Positions 20,398 to 30,294 of a stretch of 64,000 nt of DNA are shown one piece after another; the stretch's first letter is position 1; each line of letters starts with the position of its first letter. The notes under the pieces are model-generated. The model saw only the letters and a program-made list of their open reading frames with translations. It was not told the DNA's origin and searched no databases. The DNA is taken from the NCBI RefSeq assembly GCF_000221045.1, contig NC_015856.1, forward strand, positions 3,802,542 to 3,866,541, read 5' to 3'. The translations under genes were made by a program, and so were the position numbers. The DNA comes from Collimonas fungivorans Ter331 (GTDB taxonomy: Bacteria > Pseudomonadota > Gammaproteobacteria > Burkholderiales > Burkholderiaceae_D).

Positions 20398-21651
20398 TTA
20401 CATGTTTTCGATCAGCACTTCGCCGAAACCCGAGCAGGAAACCTGGGTAGCGCCTTCCATCAGGCGCGCAAAGTCGTAGGTGACCTTTTTCGAGGTAATC
20501 GACTTTTGCATCGATTCGATGATCAGGTCGGCAGCTTCGACCCAGCCCATGTGGCGCAACATCATTTCCGCCGACAGGATCAGCGAACCCGGGTTGACAT
20601 AGTCCTTGCCTGCATATTTAGGCGCGGTGCCGTGGGTTGCTTCGAACATGGCGACCGAATCCGACAGGTTGGCGCCCGGCGCGATGCCGATGCCGCCGAC
20701 TTGCGCCGCCAGCGCGTCGGAAATGTAGTCGCCGTTCAGGTTCAGGGTGGCGATCACGCTGTATTCGTTTGGACGCAACAGGATTTGTTGCAGGAATGCA
20801 TCAGCGATCGAATCCTTGACGATGATTTCGCGGCCGGTCTTCGGGTTCTTGAATTTCGCCCATGGACCGCCGTCGATCAACTCGGCGCCGAATTCCTTTT
20901 GCGCCAGCGCGTAGGCCCAGTCACGGAAGCCACCTTCGGTGAACTTCATGATGTTGCCCTTGTGGACAATGGTGACGGACGGTTTGTCGTTGTCGATCGC
21001 GTACTGGATCGCCTTGCGCACCAGGCGCTCGGTGCCTTCGCGCGAAACCGGCTTGACGCCGATGCCGGAAGTGTCAGGGAAGCGGATCTTCTTGACGCCC
21101 ATTTCCTTGATCAGGAACTCGATCAGTTTCTTGGCGCCGTCGCTGCCTTCTTGCCATTCGATGCCGGCGTAGATGTCTTCCGAGTTTTCGCGGAAAATCA
21201 CCATGTCGGTCTTTTCCGGCTCACGCACCGGCGAAGGCACGCCCTTGAAATAACGCACCGGGCGCAGGCAGACGTACAGGTCCAGTTCCTGGCGCAAGGC
21301 CACGTTGAGGGAACGGATGCCGCCGCCGACCGGCGTGGTCAGCGGGCCTTTGATCGACACGACGTAATCCTTGATCGCGGCCAGGGTCTCTTCCGGCAGC
21401 CAGACGTCAGGACCGTATACCTTGGTCGACTTTTCGCCGGCGAACACTTCCATCCAGCTGATCTTGCGCTTGCCTGCATATGCCTTGGACACAGCGGCGT
21501 CCACAACCTTGATCATGACTGGGCTGATATCGACGCCGGTGCCGTCGCCTTCGATGTAAGGAATGATTGGATTGTCAGGGACGTTGATCGAAAAATCGGC
21601 GTTGACGGTGATTTTTTTGCCTTCGGCAGGCACTTTGATATGTTGGGACAT
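20398..21651 (-). CDS. icd: NADP-dependent isocitrate dehydrogenase
   Basis: 417 aa. TCA-cycle enzyme converting isocitrate to 2-oxoglutarate with NADPH formation. Conserved active-site segment [20 protein letters not shown] includes the serine phosphorylated by AceK in E. coli. [20 protein letters not shown] and the dimer-type [19 protein letters not shown] are intact. GGAG lies 8 nt before the ATG. Divergent from rluE, an arrangement also found in E. coli. Confidence 0.97.
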   Translation of the reverse strand: MSQHIKVPAEGKKITVNADFSINVPDNPIIPYIEGDGTGVDISPVMIKVVDAAVSKAYAGKRKISWMEVFAGEKSTKVYGPDVWLPEETLAAIKDYVVSIKGPLTTPVGGGIRSLNVALRQELDLYVCLRPVRYFKGVPSPVREPEKTDMVIFRENSEDIYAGIEWQEGSDGAKKLIEFLIKEMGVKKIRFPDTSGIGVKPVSREGTERLVRKAIQYAIDNDKPSVTIVHKGNIMKFTEGGFRDWAYALAQKEFGAELIDGGPWAKFKNPKTGREIIVKDSIADAFLQQILLRPNEYSVIATLNLNGDYISDALAAQVGGIGIAPGANLSDSVAMFEATHGTAPKYAGKDYVNPGSLILSAEMMLRHMGWVEAADLIIESMQKSITSKKVTYDFARLMEGATQVSCSGFGEVLIENM

Positions 21652-21842
21652 CTGTGTATCTCCGGAGTTGAGGAGGTAAAAGTGACTAGTGCAGTCTGAT
21701 TTGAAACACGGTTGGTCTTATATAAGACATAAGACAAGCATTCCATATTATGCACTAGTATTTTACTGGACGCTATGTTTTTGCGACACCGGCGCTGCGC
21801 TTCCGTCGTGCTGCGCCCATGGCGAAGCACTATACTAGCGCC

Positions 21843-22412
21843 ATGTCTCTGATTCTATTCAACAAACCATTTCAAGTGATGTGCCAGTTTTCAGCCCATC
21901 CCGGCCGCCCTACGCTCGCCGACTATATCAAGATCCCCGATATCTATCCGGCCGGACGCCTAGATGCCGATAGTGAAGGATTATTGTTACTTACCGATGA
22001 CGGCCAGCTGCAGCACAATATCAGCCATCCGGCGGTGAAGCAGCCCAAGACCTACATGGCGCAGGTCGAAGGCGTGCCGACCGAGGTCTTGCTGGAGCGC
22101 TTGCGGCACGGCGTCGATCTTGGCGATTTCCGCAGCAAGCCGTGCCAGGCGCGCCAGATCGAGGAACCGGACTGGCTGTGGCCGCGCGATCCGCCGATCC
22201 GCCAACGCCAGGACAAACCCACCAGCTGGCTGGCGCTGACTCTGACCGAAGGCAAGAACCGCCAGGTGCGGCGCATGACGGCGGCGGTGGGATTGCCGAC
22301 CTTGCGCCTGGTGCGAGTGGCGATCGGCCAGGTGTCGCTGCAAAGCCATCCGCTGTGGCCGGGCGAGTCGCTGGCGATCGATCCGGCGGATCTGGTCACC
22401 CTGAGGAAGTAG
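21843..22412 (+). CDS. rluE: 23S rRNA pseudouridine synthase E
   Basis: 189 aa from the ATG at 21843 ([16 protein letters not shown]). Makes pseudouridine 2457 in 23S rRNA. The RsuA/RluB/E/F motif with catalytic Asp is [20 protein letters not shown] (about residues 35-54), and [22 protein letters not shown] closes the fold. No S4 domain, as expected for RluE. Linkage to icd supports the assignment. Confidence 0.93.
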   Translation: MSLILFNKPFQVMCQFSAHPGRPTLADYIKIPDIYPAGRLDADSEGLLLLTDDGQLQHNISHPAVKQPKTYMAQVEGVPTEVLLERLRHGVDLGDFRSKPCQARQIEEPDWLWPRDPPIRQRQDKPTSWLALTLTEGKNRQVRRMTAAVGLPTLRLVRVAIGQVSLQSHPLWPGESLAIDPADLVTLRK

Positions 22413-22494
22413 CAGTTGATACAAATAGATACAGGTTTCCGCTCTTTTTAAAAATCAATGTCAACCATACCTTTCCGGAGGTCGTTAATCGCAG

Positions 22495-22510
22495 TGATTC
22501 AAGTGAATCA
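22495..22510. promoter_or_regulatory. Perfect dyad upstream of the Ala/Lys-rich protein gene
   Basis: TGATTC (22495-22500), AAGT spacer, GAATCA (22505-22510), about 37 bp before the ATG. Could be an operator or a leader hairpin; no regulator is assigned. Confidence 0.3.
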
Positions 22511-22546
22511 TCGATTGATTAACTCGCTAACTGAATGGATTTGAAA

Positions 22547-22771
22547 ATGAAAAAACTGATCGCTGTTCTGATTGCCGGCCTGTTCGCTTCTTCCGTTTTC
22601 GCTGCCGATGCAGCTCCTGCTGCTCCAGCAGCACCTGCTGCCGCCGCTGCTGAAGCTTCGGCGCCTGCTGCAAAGAAGGCTACACACAAAGTCAAGAAAG
22701 CCAAGAAAACTGCAAAAGCCAAAGCTGCAAAAGCTGAAGCCCCAGCAGCCGACGCTCCTGCTGCCAAGTAA
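22547..22771 (+). CDS. Small exported Ala/Lys-rich protein
   Basis: 74 aa. Signal peptide MKKLIAVLIAGLFASSVFA, predicted cleavage after AFA-type residues at about 19-20, then a low-complexity mature chain: Ala/Pro-rich (APAAPAAPAAAAAEA), then Lys/Ala-rich (KKATHKVKKAKKTAKAKAAK) and Ala/Pro-rich again. Composition resembles acid-shock (Asr-like) or other basic periplasmic proteins, but no domain is recognised. Own terminator downstream. Confidence 0.7.
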   Translation: MKKLIAVLIAGLFASSVFAADAAPAAPAAPAAAAAEASAPAAKKATHKVKKAKKTAKAKAAKAEAPAADAPAAK

Positions 22772-22793
22772 TTCCAGCATCAGCTTCAACAAG

Positions 22794-22820
22794 AAAGGCA
22801 GGCGCGTCCTGCCTTTTTTT
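22794..22820 (+). terminator. Terminator after the small Ala/Lys-rich gene
   Basis: AAAGGCAGG (22794-22802), CGCGT loop, CCTGCCTTT (22808-22816) and further T residues. Confidence 0.85.
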
Positions 22821-22911
22821 ACGTCCTGAAACAATTAATGTCCACCACCCCTACCCCTCCGGCGATTTACCTCTCTGTATAATCTCCCGATCCTAAAGGA
22901 GCTTTATCGAT

Positions 22912-23373
22912 ATGAGAAAAATTCGCGCCGCCTACCTTGCAGCCACCGCTGCCTGCCTCGCAAGCCTTGCTGCCGTCGCACTGCCGGCAACGGCCCAGGA
23001 AATCCAGCAGCTCCCGGTCACTCCCCTGAATATCGGCATCCACGTGATCAAGGCCGAAGTGGCGCGCAGCGAAGATCAGCGCGAACAAGGGCTGATGTTC
23101 CGCAAGAAAATGGGCGCCAACGAGGGCATGGTGTTTGTATTCGAGACTCCTGCGGGCATCTGCATGTGGATGAAGAACACCCTGATTCCGCTGTCGGTGG
23201 CGTTCATCGACGCCAAGGGCGCGATCCTGAATGTCGAGGAAATGAAGGCGCAGACGCTGGATTCCCATTGCGCCCAGGGCGCGGCGTCTTATGCGCTGGA
23301 GATGAACAAGGGCTGGTTCAAGGACAAGAACATCAAGCCGGGCACCGTGATCCAAGGTTTGCCGCAACTGTAA
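22912..23373 (+). CDS. DUF192 family exported protein
   Basis: 153 aa. An N-terminal signal peptide (about 28 residues, ending LPATAQE) precedes one DUF192 domain: EVARSEDQREQGLMFRKKMG, GMVFVFETPAGICMWMKNTL, IPLSVAFIDAKGAI and a C-terminal YALEMNKGWFKDKNIKPG. The family is widespread and periplasmic, with no established biochemical role. AAAGGAG ribosome-binding site upstream; terminator downstream. Confidence 0.92.
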   Translation: MRKIRAAYLAATAACLASLAAVALPATAQEIQQLPVTPLNIGIHVIKAEVARSEDQREQGLMFRKKMGANEGMVFVFETPAGICMWMKNTLIPLSVAFIDAKGAILNVEEMKAQTLDSHCAQGAASYALEMNKGWFKDKNIKPGTVIQGLPQL

Positions 23374-23426
23374 ACACCTCCGGCGGCGGCCTGAACAGCT
23401 GCCGCCGGACAATCAAGACAAAACAG

Positions 23427-23463
23427 AAAAACCCTGCATAACGCACGTTATGCAGGGTTTTTC
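23427..23463. terminator. Bidirectional terminator between DUF192 gene and rpsT
   Basis: 17-bp arms AAAAACCCTGCATAACG (23427-23443) and CGTTATGCAGGGTTTTT (23446-23462) with a 2-nt centre. Confidence 0.9.
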
Positions 23464-23524
23464 TTAACCATCAACAACTTAACAAGAAACGCCAGCCGCG
23501 GCTGACGCTGCTACTTGCTAGTTA

Positions 23525-23794
23525 TTAAGCAGCCGACAATGCTTTCAGAGCAGCATTCAAACGGCTCTTATGGCGTGCAGCCTTGTTCTTGTGGATGATT
23601 TTCTTGTCCGCGATACGATCGATAGTCGATACGGAAGTTTGCAGGACCAGCGCTGCTGCAGCCTTGTCGCCGCCAGTGATTGCCTTGCGGGCAGCTTTGA
23701 TAGCTGTGCGCAGGGTCGAACGCTGACTGGAGTTGTGCAGGTTTTGCTGAACTGCTTGACGAGCACGCTTACGTGCTTGTGCGGTATTTGCCAT
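23525..23794 (-). CDS. rpsT: 30S ribosomal protein S20
   Basis: 89 aa, basic, with the standard start [13 protein letters not shown] and [10 protein letters not shown] / [18 protein letters not shown] segments. Binds 16S rRNA in the small subunit. Divergent from murJ, as in many betaproteobacteria. Confidence 0.97.
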   Translation of the reverse strand: MANTAQARKRARQAVQQNLHNSSQRSTLRTAIKAARKAITGGDKAAAALVLQTSVSTIDRIADKKIIHKNKAARHKSRLNAALKALSAA

Positions 23795-24123
23795 TTATAT
23801 TTCCTAAAACGAGGTCGGGAATGCGAGGTAAGAAATGCTTACGCGGCAAACCAGACCGCGGCGCAGAATTCTGTAAAGCCACGGATTATAACCAGTTTTT
23901 GAAGAACAGGCAAATCCCCTCTTGCTTTGGAAGCAATTCTGTCGCAAGAAAGCACAGTTTCCAGAATGACAATCTTATATCATGCTCGCTGCGGGAACGT
24001 TCCAGTGCGGACTTTATCACAGTCAGTGTTTGCCGGCAGTCAACGAAACCGGCACGAACTCCCGCTTTTCCACCTCCTGAGAAAGCTGCGGCAGGCGATC
24101 TGCTACAGCTATAATGCCGCTCC
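23795..24123. other. Divergent intergenic region rpsT / murJ
   Basis: About 330 bp. Holds the rpsT promoter region and, at 24110-24115, a TATAAT only 8 nt before the murJ ATG. Short frames on both strands lack start signals. No RNA gene recognised. Confidence 0.4.
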
Positions 24124-25674
24124 ATGAACTTGCATAAAACGCTTGCCACCGTCTCTGGCATGACCATGGTGTCGCGTGTGACGGGCCTGATTCGCGAAAT
24201 CCTGTACGCGCGCGCATTCGGCGCCGACGGCTACACCGATGCTTTCGCCATCGCTTTCCGTATTCCCAACCTGTTGCGCCGGCTGTTTGCCGAAGGCGCT
24301 TTTTCCCAAGCGTTCGTGCCCATCCTGGGCGAATACAAGAACCAGAAAGGCGAAGCGGCGACCAAACAGCTGGTCGACCACGTCGCCACCGTGCTGACCT
24401 GGGCCATGCTGTTTACCTGCATCGTCGGCATCCTGGCCACCCCGGTGCTGGTGTATTTCATCGCCACCGGCCTGAAAGACAACAAGGAAGTATTCGACGC
24501 CTCGGTCTTCATGACCCGCATCATGTTTCCCTACATCGGCTTCATGTCCTTTGTTGCGCTGGCCGGCGGCATCCTGAATACCTGGCATGAATTCAAGATC
24601 CCGGCCTTCACTTCGGTGCTGCTCAACCTGGCGTTCATCGTTGCCTCGCTGTTCGTTGCACCTTATATGCAACATCCCATCTATGCGATGGCGTTTGCGG
24701 TGCTGGTCGGCGGCGTGCTGCAGGTGGCGATCCAGGTGCCGGCGCTGCTCAAGGTCGGCATGCTGCCGCGGATCGCGCTCAATCCCATGGTCGGCTTGCG
24801 CGACCTGGGCGTGCAGCGGGTCCTGAAAAAAATGGGGCCGGCAGTGTTTGCGGTGTCGGCCGCCCAGCTCAGCCTGCTGATCAACACCAACATCGCCTCG
24901 CGCCTGGGGCATGGCAGCGTGTCCCTGCTGACCTATGGCGACCGCCTGATGGAGTTCCCTACAGCATTGCTGGGCGTGGCCCTCGGCACCATCCTGTTGC
25001 CCAGCCTGTCGAAAGCCAATGCCGACAAGGACCATGGCGAATATTCGTCGCTGCTGGACTGGGGCTTGCGCCTCACCTTCCTGCTGGCGCTGCCGTCCGC
25101 GGTCGGCCTGGCAACCTTGTCAGTACCGCTGACGGCAACCTTGTTCCAGCATGGCAAATTCGATGCGGCCTCGGTCGCGGTCACCAGCCAGGTGCTGATC
25201 GCCTACGGCGTTGGCTTGATCGGCCTGATCGTGGTGAAAATCCTGGCGCCCGGCTTTTACGCCAAGCAGGATATCCGGACTCCGGTCAAGATCGCGGTCG
25301 GCGTGTTGATCGCTACACAATTGATGAACTACCTGTTCGTGCCGGTATTTGCAGTGGCCGGCCTGGCGCTGTCGATCAGCGTCGGCGCCTGCCTGAACGC
25401 CGGTTTCCTGCTGTGGAGCCTGATGCGGCGCGGCATCTACAAGCCGGAAAGCGGCTGGATCCGCTATTTCATGCGTCTGCTCGGCGCCCTGTTCCTGATG
25501 GCGGCGGTGGCGCTGTGGTGCGGCCAGCAATTCGACTGGACCGGTCCGCACACCAGCTCGCTGGCGCGCATCGCCGCCCTGTGCGCGGTGCTGGCGGCCT
25601 GCGGCATTACTTACTTTGGAGCACTATTGGCGATGGGGTTCCGATTCAGCGATTTCAAGCGGATTGCGCGTTAA
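24124..25674 (+). CDS. murJ: Lipid II flippase MurJ
   Basis: 516 aa with about 14 hydrophobic segments. Flips lipid II across the inner membrane for peptidoglycan synthesis. Family signatures: SGMTMVSRVTGLIREILYAR at the N-terminus, FGADGYTDAFAIAFRIPNLLRRLFAEGAF, DRLMEFPTALLGVALGTILLPSLSK in the middle and VKILAPGFYAKQDIRTPVKI. Ends with a normal C-terminal hydrophobic pair. The -10-like box close to the start hints at a very short leader. Confidence 0.96.
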   Translation: MNLHKTLATVSGMTMVSRVTGLIREILYARAFGADGYTDAFAIAFRIPNLLRRLFAEGAFSQAFVPILGEYKNQKGEAATKQLVDHVATVLTWAMLFTCIVGILATPVLVYFIATGLKDNKEVFDASVFMTRIMFPYIGFMSFVALAGGILNTWHEFKIPAFTSVLLNLAFIVASLFVAPYMQHPIYAMAFAVLVGGVLQVAIQVPALLKVGMLPRIALNPMVGLRDLGVQRVLKKMGPAVFAVSAAQLSLLINTNIASRLGHGSVSLLTYGDRLMEFPTALLGVALGTILLPSLSKANADKDHGEYSSLLDWGLRLTFLLALPSAVGLATLSVPLTATLFQHGKFDAASVAVTSQVLIAYGVGLIGLIVVKILAPGFYAKQDIRTPVKIAVGVLIATQLMNYLFVPVFAVAGLALSISVGACLNAGFLLWSLMRRGIYKPESGWIRYFMRLLGALFLMAAVALWCGQQFDWTGPHTSSLARIAALCAVLAACGITYFGALLAMGFRFSDFKRIAR

Positions 25675-25715
25675 ACTGGATCGCGCTAGGGAAAATAGTT
25701 TGCTAGGATAGAGTC

Positions 25716-26567
25716 ATGACGATTACATCTCTTGACTACTTTACTTCGCTGGTGCAACAGGCCAACGATGTTCCTTTGTTCGAGGCAGCCTTGGCGATTG
25801 CGCAGGATGTCTATCCCAAGCTGGATTTCGATGCGCCGCAGAATGACCTGGACCGGCTGGCCAATACCTTGCGCCTGCGCCTGCCGGCGGACGCCTCGGC
25901 GATCCAGAAGCTACGCCTGCTGAACCAGTTCTTCTACCAGGAGCTGGGATTCGCGATCAACGTCAATCATTATTACGACACCGACAACAGCTACCTGCAC
26001 CGGGTGATCGCCAAACGGCGCGGCATCCCGATTTCGCTGGCGCTGGTCTATATGGAACTGGCGCAGCAGATCGGCTTGCCGGTCAAAGGCGTGTCCTTCC
26101 CCGGCCATTTCCTGATGAAGCTGACCGTGCCCTCGGGCGACATCATGATCGATCCGGCCAACGGCGCCAGCCTGTCGCGCGAAGAACTGGAAGAACGGCT
26201 GGAGCCTTACCTGCCGACCGAAAACGATGAAGAAAGAGCGGCCAGCCGGCTATCGCTGATCAGCTATCTGCAGATCGCCCACCCGCACGACATCCTGGTG
26301 CGCATACTGCGCAACCTGAAAGCCATCTACCAGCAAGGCAATCATTGGCAACGGCTGCTGGAAGTACAGCAGCGGATCCTGATCCTGCTGCCCGGCGACG
26401 CCGTCGAACGGCGCGACCGCGGCCTGGCGTTCGCGCAGCTGGATTGCCCGCAAGCGGCTCTGGAAGACCTAGAACATTACCTGGCGCAGCGGCCGCTGGC
26501 CGCCGATGCAGCGACCTTGCGCGAGCAGGTGATGGAACTGCGCGAGGCTTGCAAACGCTTGAATTAA
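25716..26567 (+). CDS. SirB1 family protein (transglutaminase-like plus TPR)
   Basis: 283 aa. N-terminal transglutaminase-like fold typical of SirB1: LNQFFYQELGFAINVNHYYD, VIAKRRGIPISLALVYMELA and VSFPGHFLMKL, followed by a C-terminal TPR-like half (ILRNLKAIYQQGNHWQRLLEVQQRI; RDRGLAFAQLDCPQAALEDLEHYL). No classical Cys nucleophile is evident at the usual site. The role in these bacteria is not established. 41 bp after murJ, possibly co-transcribed. Confidence 0.88.
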   Translation: MTITSLDYFTSLVQQANDVPLFEAALAIAQDVYPKLDFDAPQNDLDRLANTLRLRLPADASAIQKLRLLNQFFYQELGFAINVNHYYDTDNSYLHRVIAKRRGIPISLALVYMELAQQIGLPVKGVSFPGHFLMKLTVPSGDIMIDPANGASLSREELEERLEPYLPTENDEERAASRLSLISYLQIAHPHDILVRILRNLKAIYQQGNHWQRLLEVQQRILILLPGDAVERRDRGLAFAQLDCPQAALEDLEHYLAQRPLAADAATLREQVMELREACKRLN

Positions 26568-26571
26568 GCAG

Positions 26572-27141
26572 TTAGTCGATATTGGTCGCCGGCCATTCGC
26601 TGCGCAGCAGCGACAACATCAGCATGTCGTGGTAGCGGCCGCCCCAGTGGCCGACCTGGCGCATCCTTCCTTCATCGACGAAACCGAGCTGGCGCAGCAG
26701 CTTGAGCGAACCCAGGTTGTCGGGATGGACCATGGCTTCGATGCGGTTGAGCGCCATCTCGGCGAAACCCCAGGTCATGACGGCGGTCAGCGTCTCGCGC
26801 ATGAAACCCTGCTTCTGGACATGCGTCGAGAGTTCGTAGCCGATCATGCATTTGCGCCAGTTGCGGTCCCAGCGGAACAAGCCGCACGATCCCAGCAACT
26901 GATTGTTTTCCCTGACCTGGATACCCCAGCGGGTACCTGGATTTTCATCCAGGCGGAAACTGGCGAAGCGCTTGATCAAACCTTGCGCCGCCGCCAGGTC
27001 CGGCAAGGGATCCACGCCAAACCAGCGCATCAGCTCAGGATCGCCATGCATGGCGAGTATCTGCTCAGCATCGCTCTCGACGATCTCGCGCAGCAGCAGG
27101 CGTTCGGTCTGGATGACGGGGAAAGCCGGGGTTTCGCTCAT
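26572..27141 (-). CDS. GNAT family N-acetyltransferase (RimJ/RimL type)
   Basis: 189 aa. Begins with IQTERLLLREIVESDAEQIL, typical of the RimJ-like Acetyltransf_3 group, and continues with GSCGLFRWDRNWRKCMIGYEL, MTWGFAEMALNRIEAMVHPDN and LLRQLGFVDEGRMRQ. Acceptor substrate unknown. Leftward, upstream of and convergent with nothing nearby except the SirB1-type gene (4 bp apart, convergent). Confidence 0.92.
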   Translation of the reverse strand: MSETPAFPVIQTERLLLREIVESDAEQILAMHGDPELMRWFGVDPLPDLAAAQGLIKRFASFRLDENPGTRWGIQVRENNQLLGSCGLFRWDRNWRKCMIGYELSTHVQKQGFMRETLTAVMTWGFAEMALNRIEAMVHPDNLGSLKLLRQLGFVDEGRMRQVGHWGGRYHDMLMLSLLRSEWPATNID

Positions 27142-27203
27142 TGCTCAGCCATGTCCTTCCATGAAAGGTTACGTAGATCTGGAGGGCGAAGCCTTCTCCT
27201 TTT

Positions 27204-29099
27204 TTACCCCTTGCTGCGCGCCTCGATCACTTCCCACTTCTCCAGGCTCTCCAGCAGCAGGCCGTCGATCTCGGCGAAGCGGTCGTTGAGGCGCTTCACT
27301 TCGTCCGGCTTCTGCTTGTACAGGTCAGGATCGGCCAGCTGGCTGGAAATGGTTTTCTGTTCCGCTTCCAGCTTGGCGATCAGCAGCGGCAATTCTTTCA
27401 ATTCCTGCTGTTCCTTGTAGCTGAGTTTTTTCTGCTTGGCGACAGGCTCCGCCTTGGCTTCCAGCTTGGCGTCGCCCTTGGCCTTGGCGATCACGGCTGA
27501 CTGGCTCGGGCGCACGCGCTCCCAGTCGGTGTAGCCGCCGACATACTCGCGCCACATGCCGTCGCCCTCGGCAGCGATCACCTGGGTCACCACATTGTCG
27601 AGGAAGGTGCGGTCATGGCTGACCAGGAACACCGTGCCGCTATAGTCTTCCAGCAGTTCTTCCAGCAGTTCCAGGGTATCGATATCGAGGTCGTTGGTCG
27701 GTTCATCCAGCACCAGCACGTTGGCCGGCTTGGCGAACAGGCGCGCCAGCAACAGGCGGTTGCGCTCGCCGCCGGACAGCGACTTGACCGGCGAGCGCGC
27801 ACGCTCCGGCGCGAACAGGAAATCGTTCAGGTAAGTCATCACATGCTTGCGCTGGCCGTTGATCTCGACCCAGTCGCTGCCCGGCGCGATGGTGTCGGCC
27901 AGGCTGGCGTCTTCGTTCAGCTGCGCGCGCATCTGGTCGAAATACGCGATCTGCAGTTTGGTGCCCTGCTTGACCGTGCCGCTGTCGGGCTGGTCCTGGC
28001 CCAAGATCAGTTTCAGCAAGGTGGTCTTGCCGGCGCCGTTCTGGCCGATCAGGCCGACCTTGTCGCCGCGCATGATGGTGGCGGTGAAATTGTTCACGAT
28101 GACCTTGTCGCCAAACGCCTTGTTGACATCGGTCAGCTCGGCCACGATCTTGCCGGAACGCTCGCCCGAAGACACATCCAGCTTGACCTGGCCCTGCTGG
28201 TCGCGGCGCGCGCTGCGCGCCAGGCGCAGAGATTCCAGGCGGCGCACGCGGCCTTCGTCGCGGGTGCGGCGTGCCTGCACGCCTTTGCGGATCCAGATTT
28301 CTTCCTGCGCCAGGAATTTGTCGAACTTGGCGTTTTCGACTTCTTCGATTTCCAGCTGCTCGGCCTTGCGCACCTGGTAAGCCGTGAAATTGCCTGGGAA
28401 GGACAAGATGCGGCCGCGATCCAGTTCGATGATGCGGGTGGCGACGTTGTCCAGGAAACTGCGGTCATGGGTGATGAAAAGCACGCTGCCTTTGTAGTCG
28501 CGCAGCAAACCCTCGAGCCACATGATGGAGCTGAAATCCAGGTGGTTGGTCGGCTCGTCGAGCAGCAACACATCGGGCGCGCTGACCAGGGCGCATGCCA
28601 GCGCCACGCGCTTTTGCATACCGCCCGAGAGCTGGCCCATCAGCAGGTCTTTATCCAGGTTGAGGCGATCCAGCGTGGTCTCGACCTTGTTGGTCAGGCT
28701 CCAGGCATCGGCAGCGTCGAGCTTGCTCTGGATCTCGTGCATGCGTTCCATGATGGCGTCGTCGTTGTCGCCGCCGAACTGACCGGTCAGTGCATCGTAT
28801 TCGTTCAGCAATGCCTGCATCTCACCCATGCCTGACGCCACGGCGTCGAACACCGACATCTCGGTTTCGAAATGCGGTTCCTGGTCGACATAGGCGATCT
28901 TGATGCCTTGCTGCATCACCATCAGGCCGTCGTCCAGCCTCGATACGCCGGCGATGGTTTTCAGCAGCGACGACTTGCCGGTGCCGTTGCGGCCGATCAG
29001 GCCGACCCGCTCTCCCGATTCCAGGGAAAATTCCGCGCGGTCCAGCAGCGCAACGTGACCGAATGCGAGTTGCGCATTGGTGATAGAGATGACAGCCAT
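27204..29099 (-). CDS. uup: ABC-F family ATPase Uup
   Basis: 631 aa from the ATG at 29099. Soluble ABC-F protein with two ATPase cassettes and no membrane domain: first Walker A IGRNGTGKSSLLK, signature LSGGMQKRVALA, Walker B VLLLDEPTNHLD; second IGQNGAGKTTLLK, LSGGERNRLLLA, VLVLDEPTNDLD. A linker follows the first cassette and a Lys/Glu-rich coiled-coil C-terminal domain (about residues 550-625) marks Uup, which binds DNA or ribosomes and limits precise transposon excision in E. coli. A longer frame to 29183 lacks start signals. Confidence 0.94.
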   Translation of the reverse strand: MAVISITNAQLAFGHVALLDRAEFSLESGERVGLIGRNGTGKSSLLKTIAGVSRLDDGLMVMQQGIKIAYVDQEPHFETEMSVFDAVASGMGEMQALLNEYDALTGQFGGDNDDAIMERMHEIQSKLDAADAWSLTNKVETTLDRLNLDKDLLMGQLSGGMQKRVALACALVSAPDVLLLDEPTNHLDFSSIMWLEGLLRDYKGSVLFITHDRSFLDNVATRIIELDRGRILSFPGNFTAYQVRKAEQLEIEEVENAKFDKFLAQEEIWIRKGVQARRTRDEGRVRRLESLRLARSARRDQQGQVKLDVSSGERSGKIVAELTDVNKAFGDKVIVNNFTATIMRGDKVGLIGQNGAGKTTLLKLILGQDQPDSGTVKQGTKLQIAYFDQMRAQLNEDASLADTIAPGSDWVEINGQRKHVMTYLNDFLFAPERARSPVKSLSGGERNRLLLARLFAKPANVLVLDEPTNDLDIDTLELLEELLEDYSGTVFLVSHDRTFLDNVVTQVIAAEGDGMWREYVGGYTDWERVRPSQSAVIAKAKGDAKLEAKAEPVAKQKKLSYKEQQELKELPLLIAKLEAEQKTISSQLADPDLYKQKPDEVKRLNDRFAEIDGLLLESLEKWEVIEARSKG

Positions 29100-29522
29100 A
29101 ATTTGGATAAAACCAGAAAAAGAAAGATCTGCAGCAGCGCAACAGCGGCTTTGTGCAGTCGATTGGATGAATGAACCGCACATTGTACCTATACTCGCGC
29201 CGCGTGGCCGTACATTTGTCGCGGCCGGGCCTGCACTGAACCCGTATTGAACCTGCGCCCGACCCGCCCGAGGCTTGGCGGCCAGCTTCCCGCCAATGGT
29301 GATTTTGACCAGTCAGCCGCCGCCACAAAATATTTCTAAAAATGTATTGCCGTATAGAAATTTTAGCCCTATATTATTTCCACATGGAAATACCTACCCA
29401 CAAGGTGGGCACATGTCATGGCGTAACTTATCCGACCCGCATTTCATAATAACATTGTTGCAAAAACAAGGGCAAAAGTGCTTCGCTTTTGTCTCACACA
29501 TTCATACGACAGGGAGAAAGCC
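29100..29522. other. Intergenic region uup / MHYT gene
   Basis: About 420 bp between divergent genes, AT-rich from 29320 to 29470. Small frames have no recognisable products. Presumed promoters only. Confidence 0.35.
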
Positions 29523-30287
29523 ATGGATCCATTACTAGGCCAATTATTGGCGCCGAAATACGACGCAGCGCTGGTTTTGCTGTCATACATGATTTCGTTC
29601 TGGGGCGCGCTGCTGGCCCTGCAATGCGCCAAATCCATGTTTCGCAAGGACGGCACGCTGGACCTCGGCATGACCATCTGCGCCGCCGCTTCGCTGGGCG
29701 GCATCGGCATCTGGTCGATGCACTTCCTGGCCATGCAGGCTTACCGCCTGACCGTGCCGATCGCCTACGATGTCGTGCTGACCGCGGCCTCGCTGGGGGC
29801 GGCGATCCTGATTTCCGGCATCGCACTCTATCTGGCCGGCAGCCACGGCAAATTCAAGGTATCCGGCTGGCTGGCCGGCAGCCTGCTGGCCGGCGTCGGC
29901 GTGTGCGTGATGCACTACATGGGCATGTATGCGATGAACCTGCGCGCCACCATGCTGCTTAACCCGACCATCGTCGTGATCTCGATCGTCATCGCGATCG
30001 CCGCCGCCTCCGCTGCGCTATGGCTGGCGTTCAACCTGACCCGGCTGCTGCACCGCGTGATCGCCGCGTTGGTGATGGCGCTGGCGGTGTGCAGCATGCA
30101 CTACGTCGGCATGTATGCCGCCAACATGATCTGCACCAGCGACGCACCGCTGATCCCGCTCAAGATCGGCGGCAACTATCTCGATGTGTCGGTCTATGCC
30201 GTCGCCGGCTTGCTGTCGCTATGCATTTTCTGGGTAGTGCTGGGGCGCAGCATGGATGAAAACAAGCTGGTCGAGACGCTGCGCTGA
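29523..30287 (+). CDS. Stand-alone MHYT domain membrane protein
   Basis: 254 aa, about seven hydrophobic segments. Three copies of the MHYT signature are present as SMHFLAM, CVMHYMGMYAM and SMHYVGMYAAN, whose Met/His/Tyr residues are proposed to bind copper and sense O2, CO or NO. Most family members carry a C-terminal GGDEF/EAL or kinase domain; this one ends after the seventh segment with a short tail, so it lacks an output domain. Start at 29523 chosen for its GGGAGAAAGCC ribosome-binding site. Confidence 0.9.
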   Translation: MDPLLGQLLAPKYDAALVLLSYMISFWGALLALQCAKSMFRKDGTLDLGMTICAAASLGGIGIWSMHFLAMQAYRLTVPIAYDVVLTAASLGAAILISGIALYLAGSHGKFKVSGWLAGSLLAGVGVCVMHYMGMYAMNLRATMLLNPTIVVISIVIAIAAASAALWLAFNLTRLLHRVIAALVMALAVCSMHYVGMYAANMICTSDAPLIPLKIGGNYLDVSVYAVAGLLSLCIFWVVLGRSMDENKLVETLR

Positions 30288-30294
30288 ACAGACG

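Noticed and set aside
23886-24167. Minus-strand frame overlapping the murJ start
   Set aside because: Cys/Ser/Arg-rich without ribosome-binding site; conflicts with conserved murJ.
27615-28835. 406-codon frame antisense to uup
   Set aside because: Shadow of the ABC-F cassettes; composition follows the opposite strand's codons.
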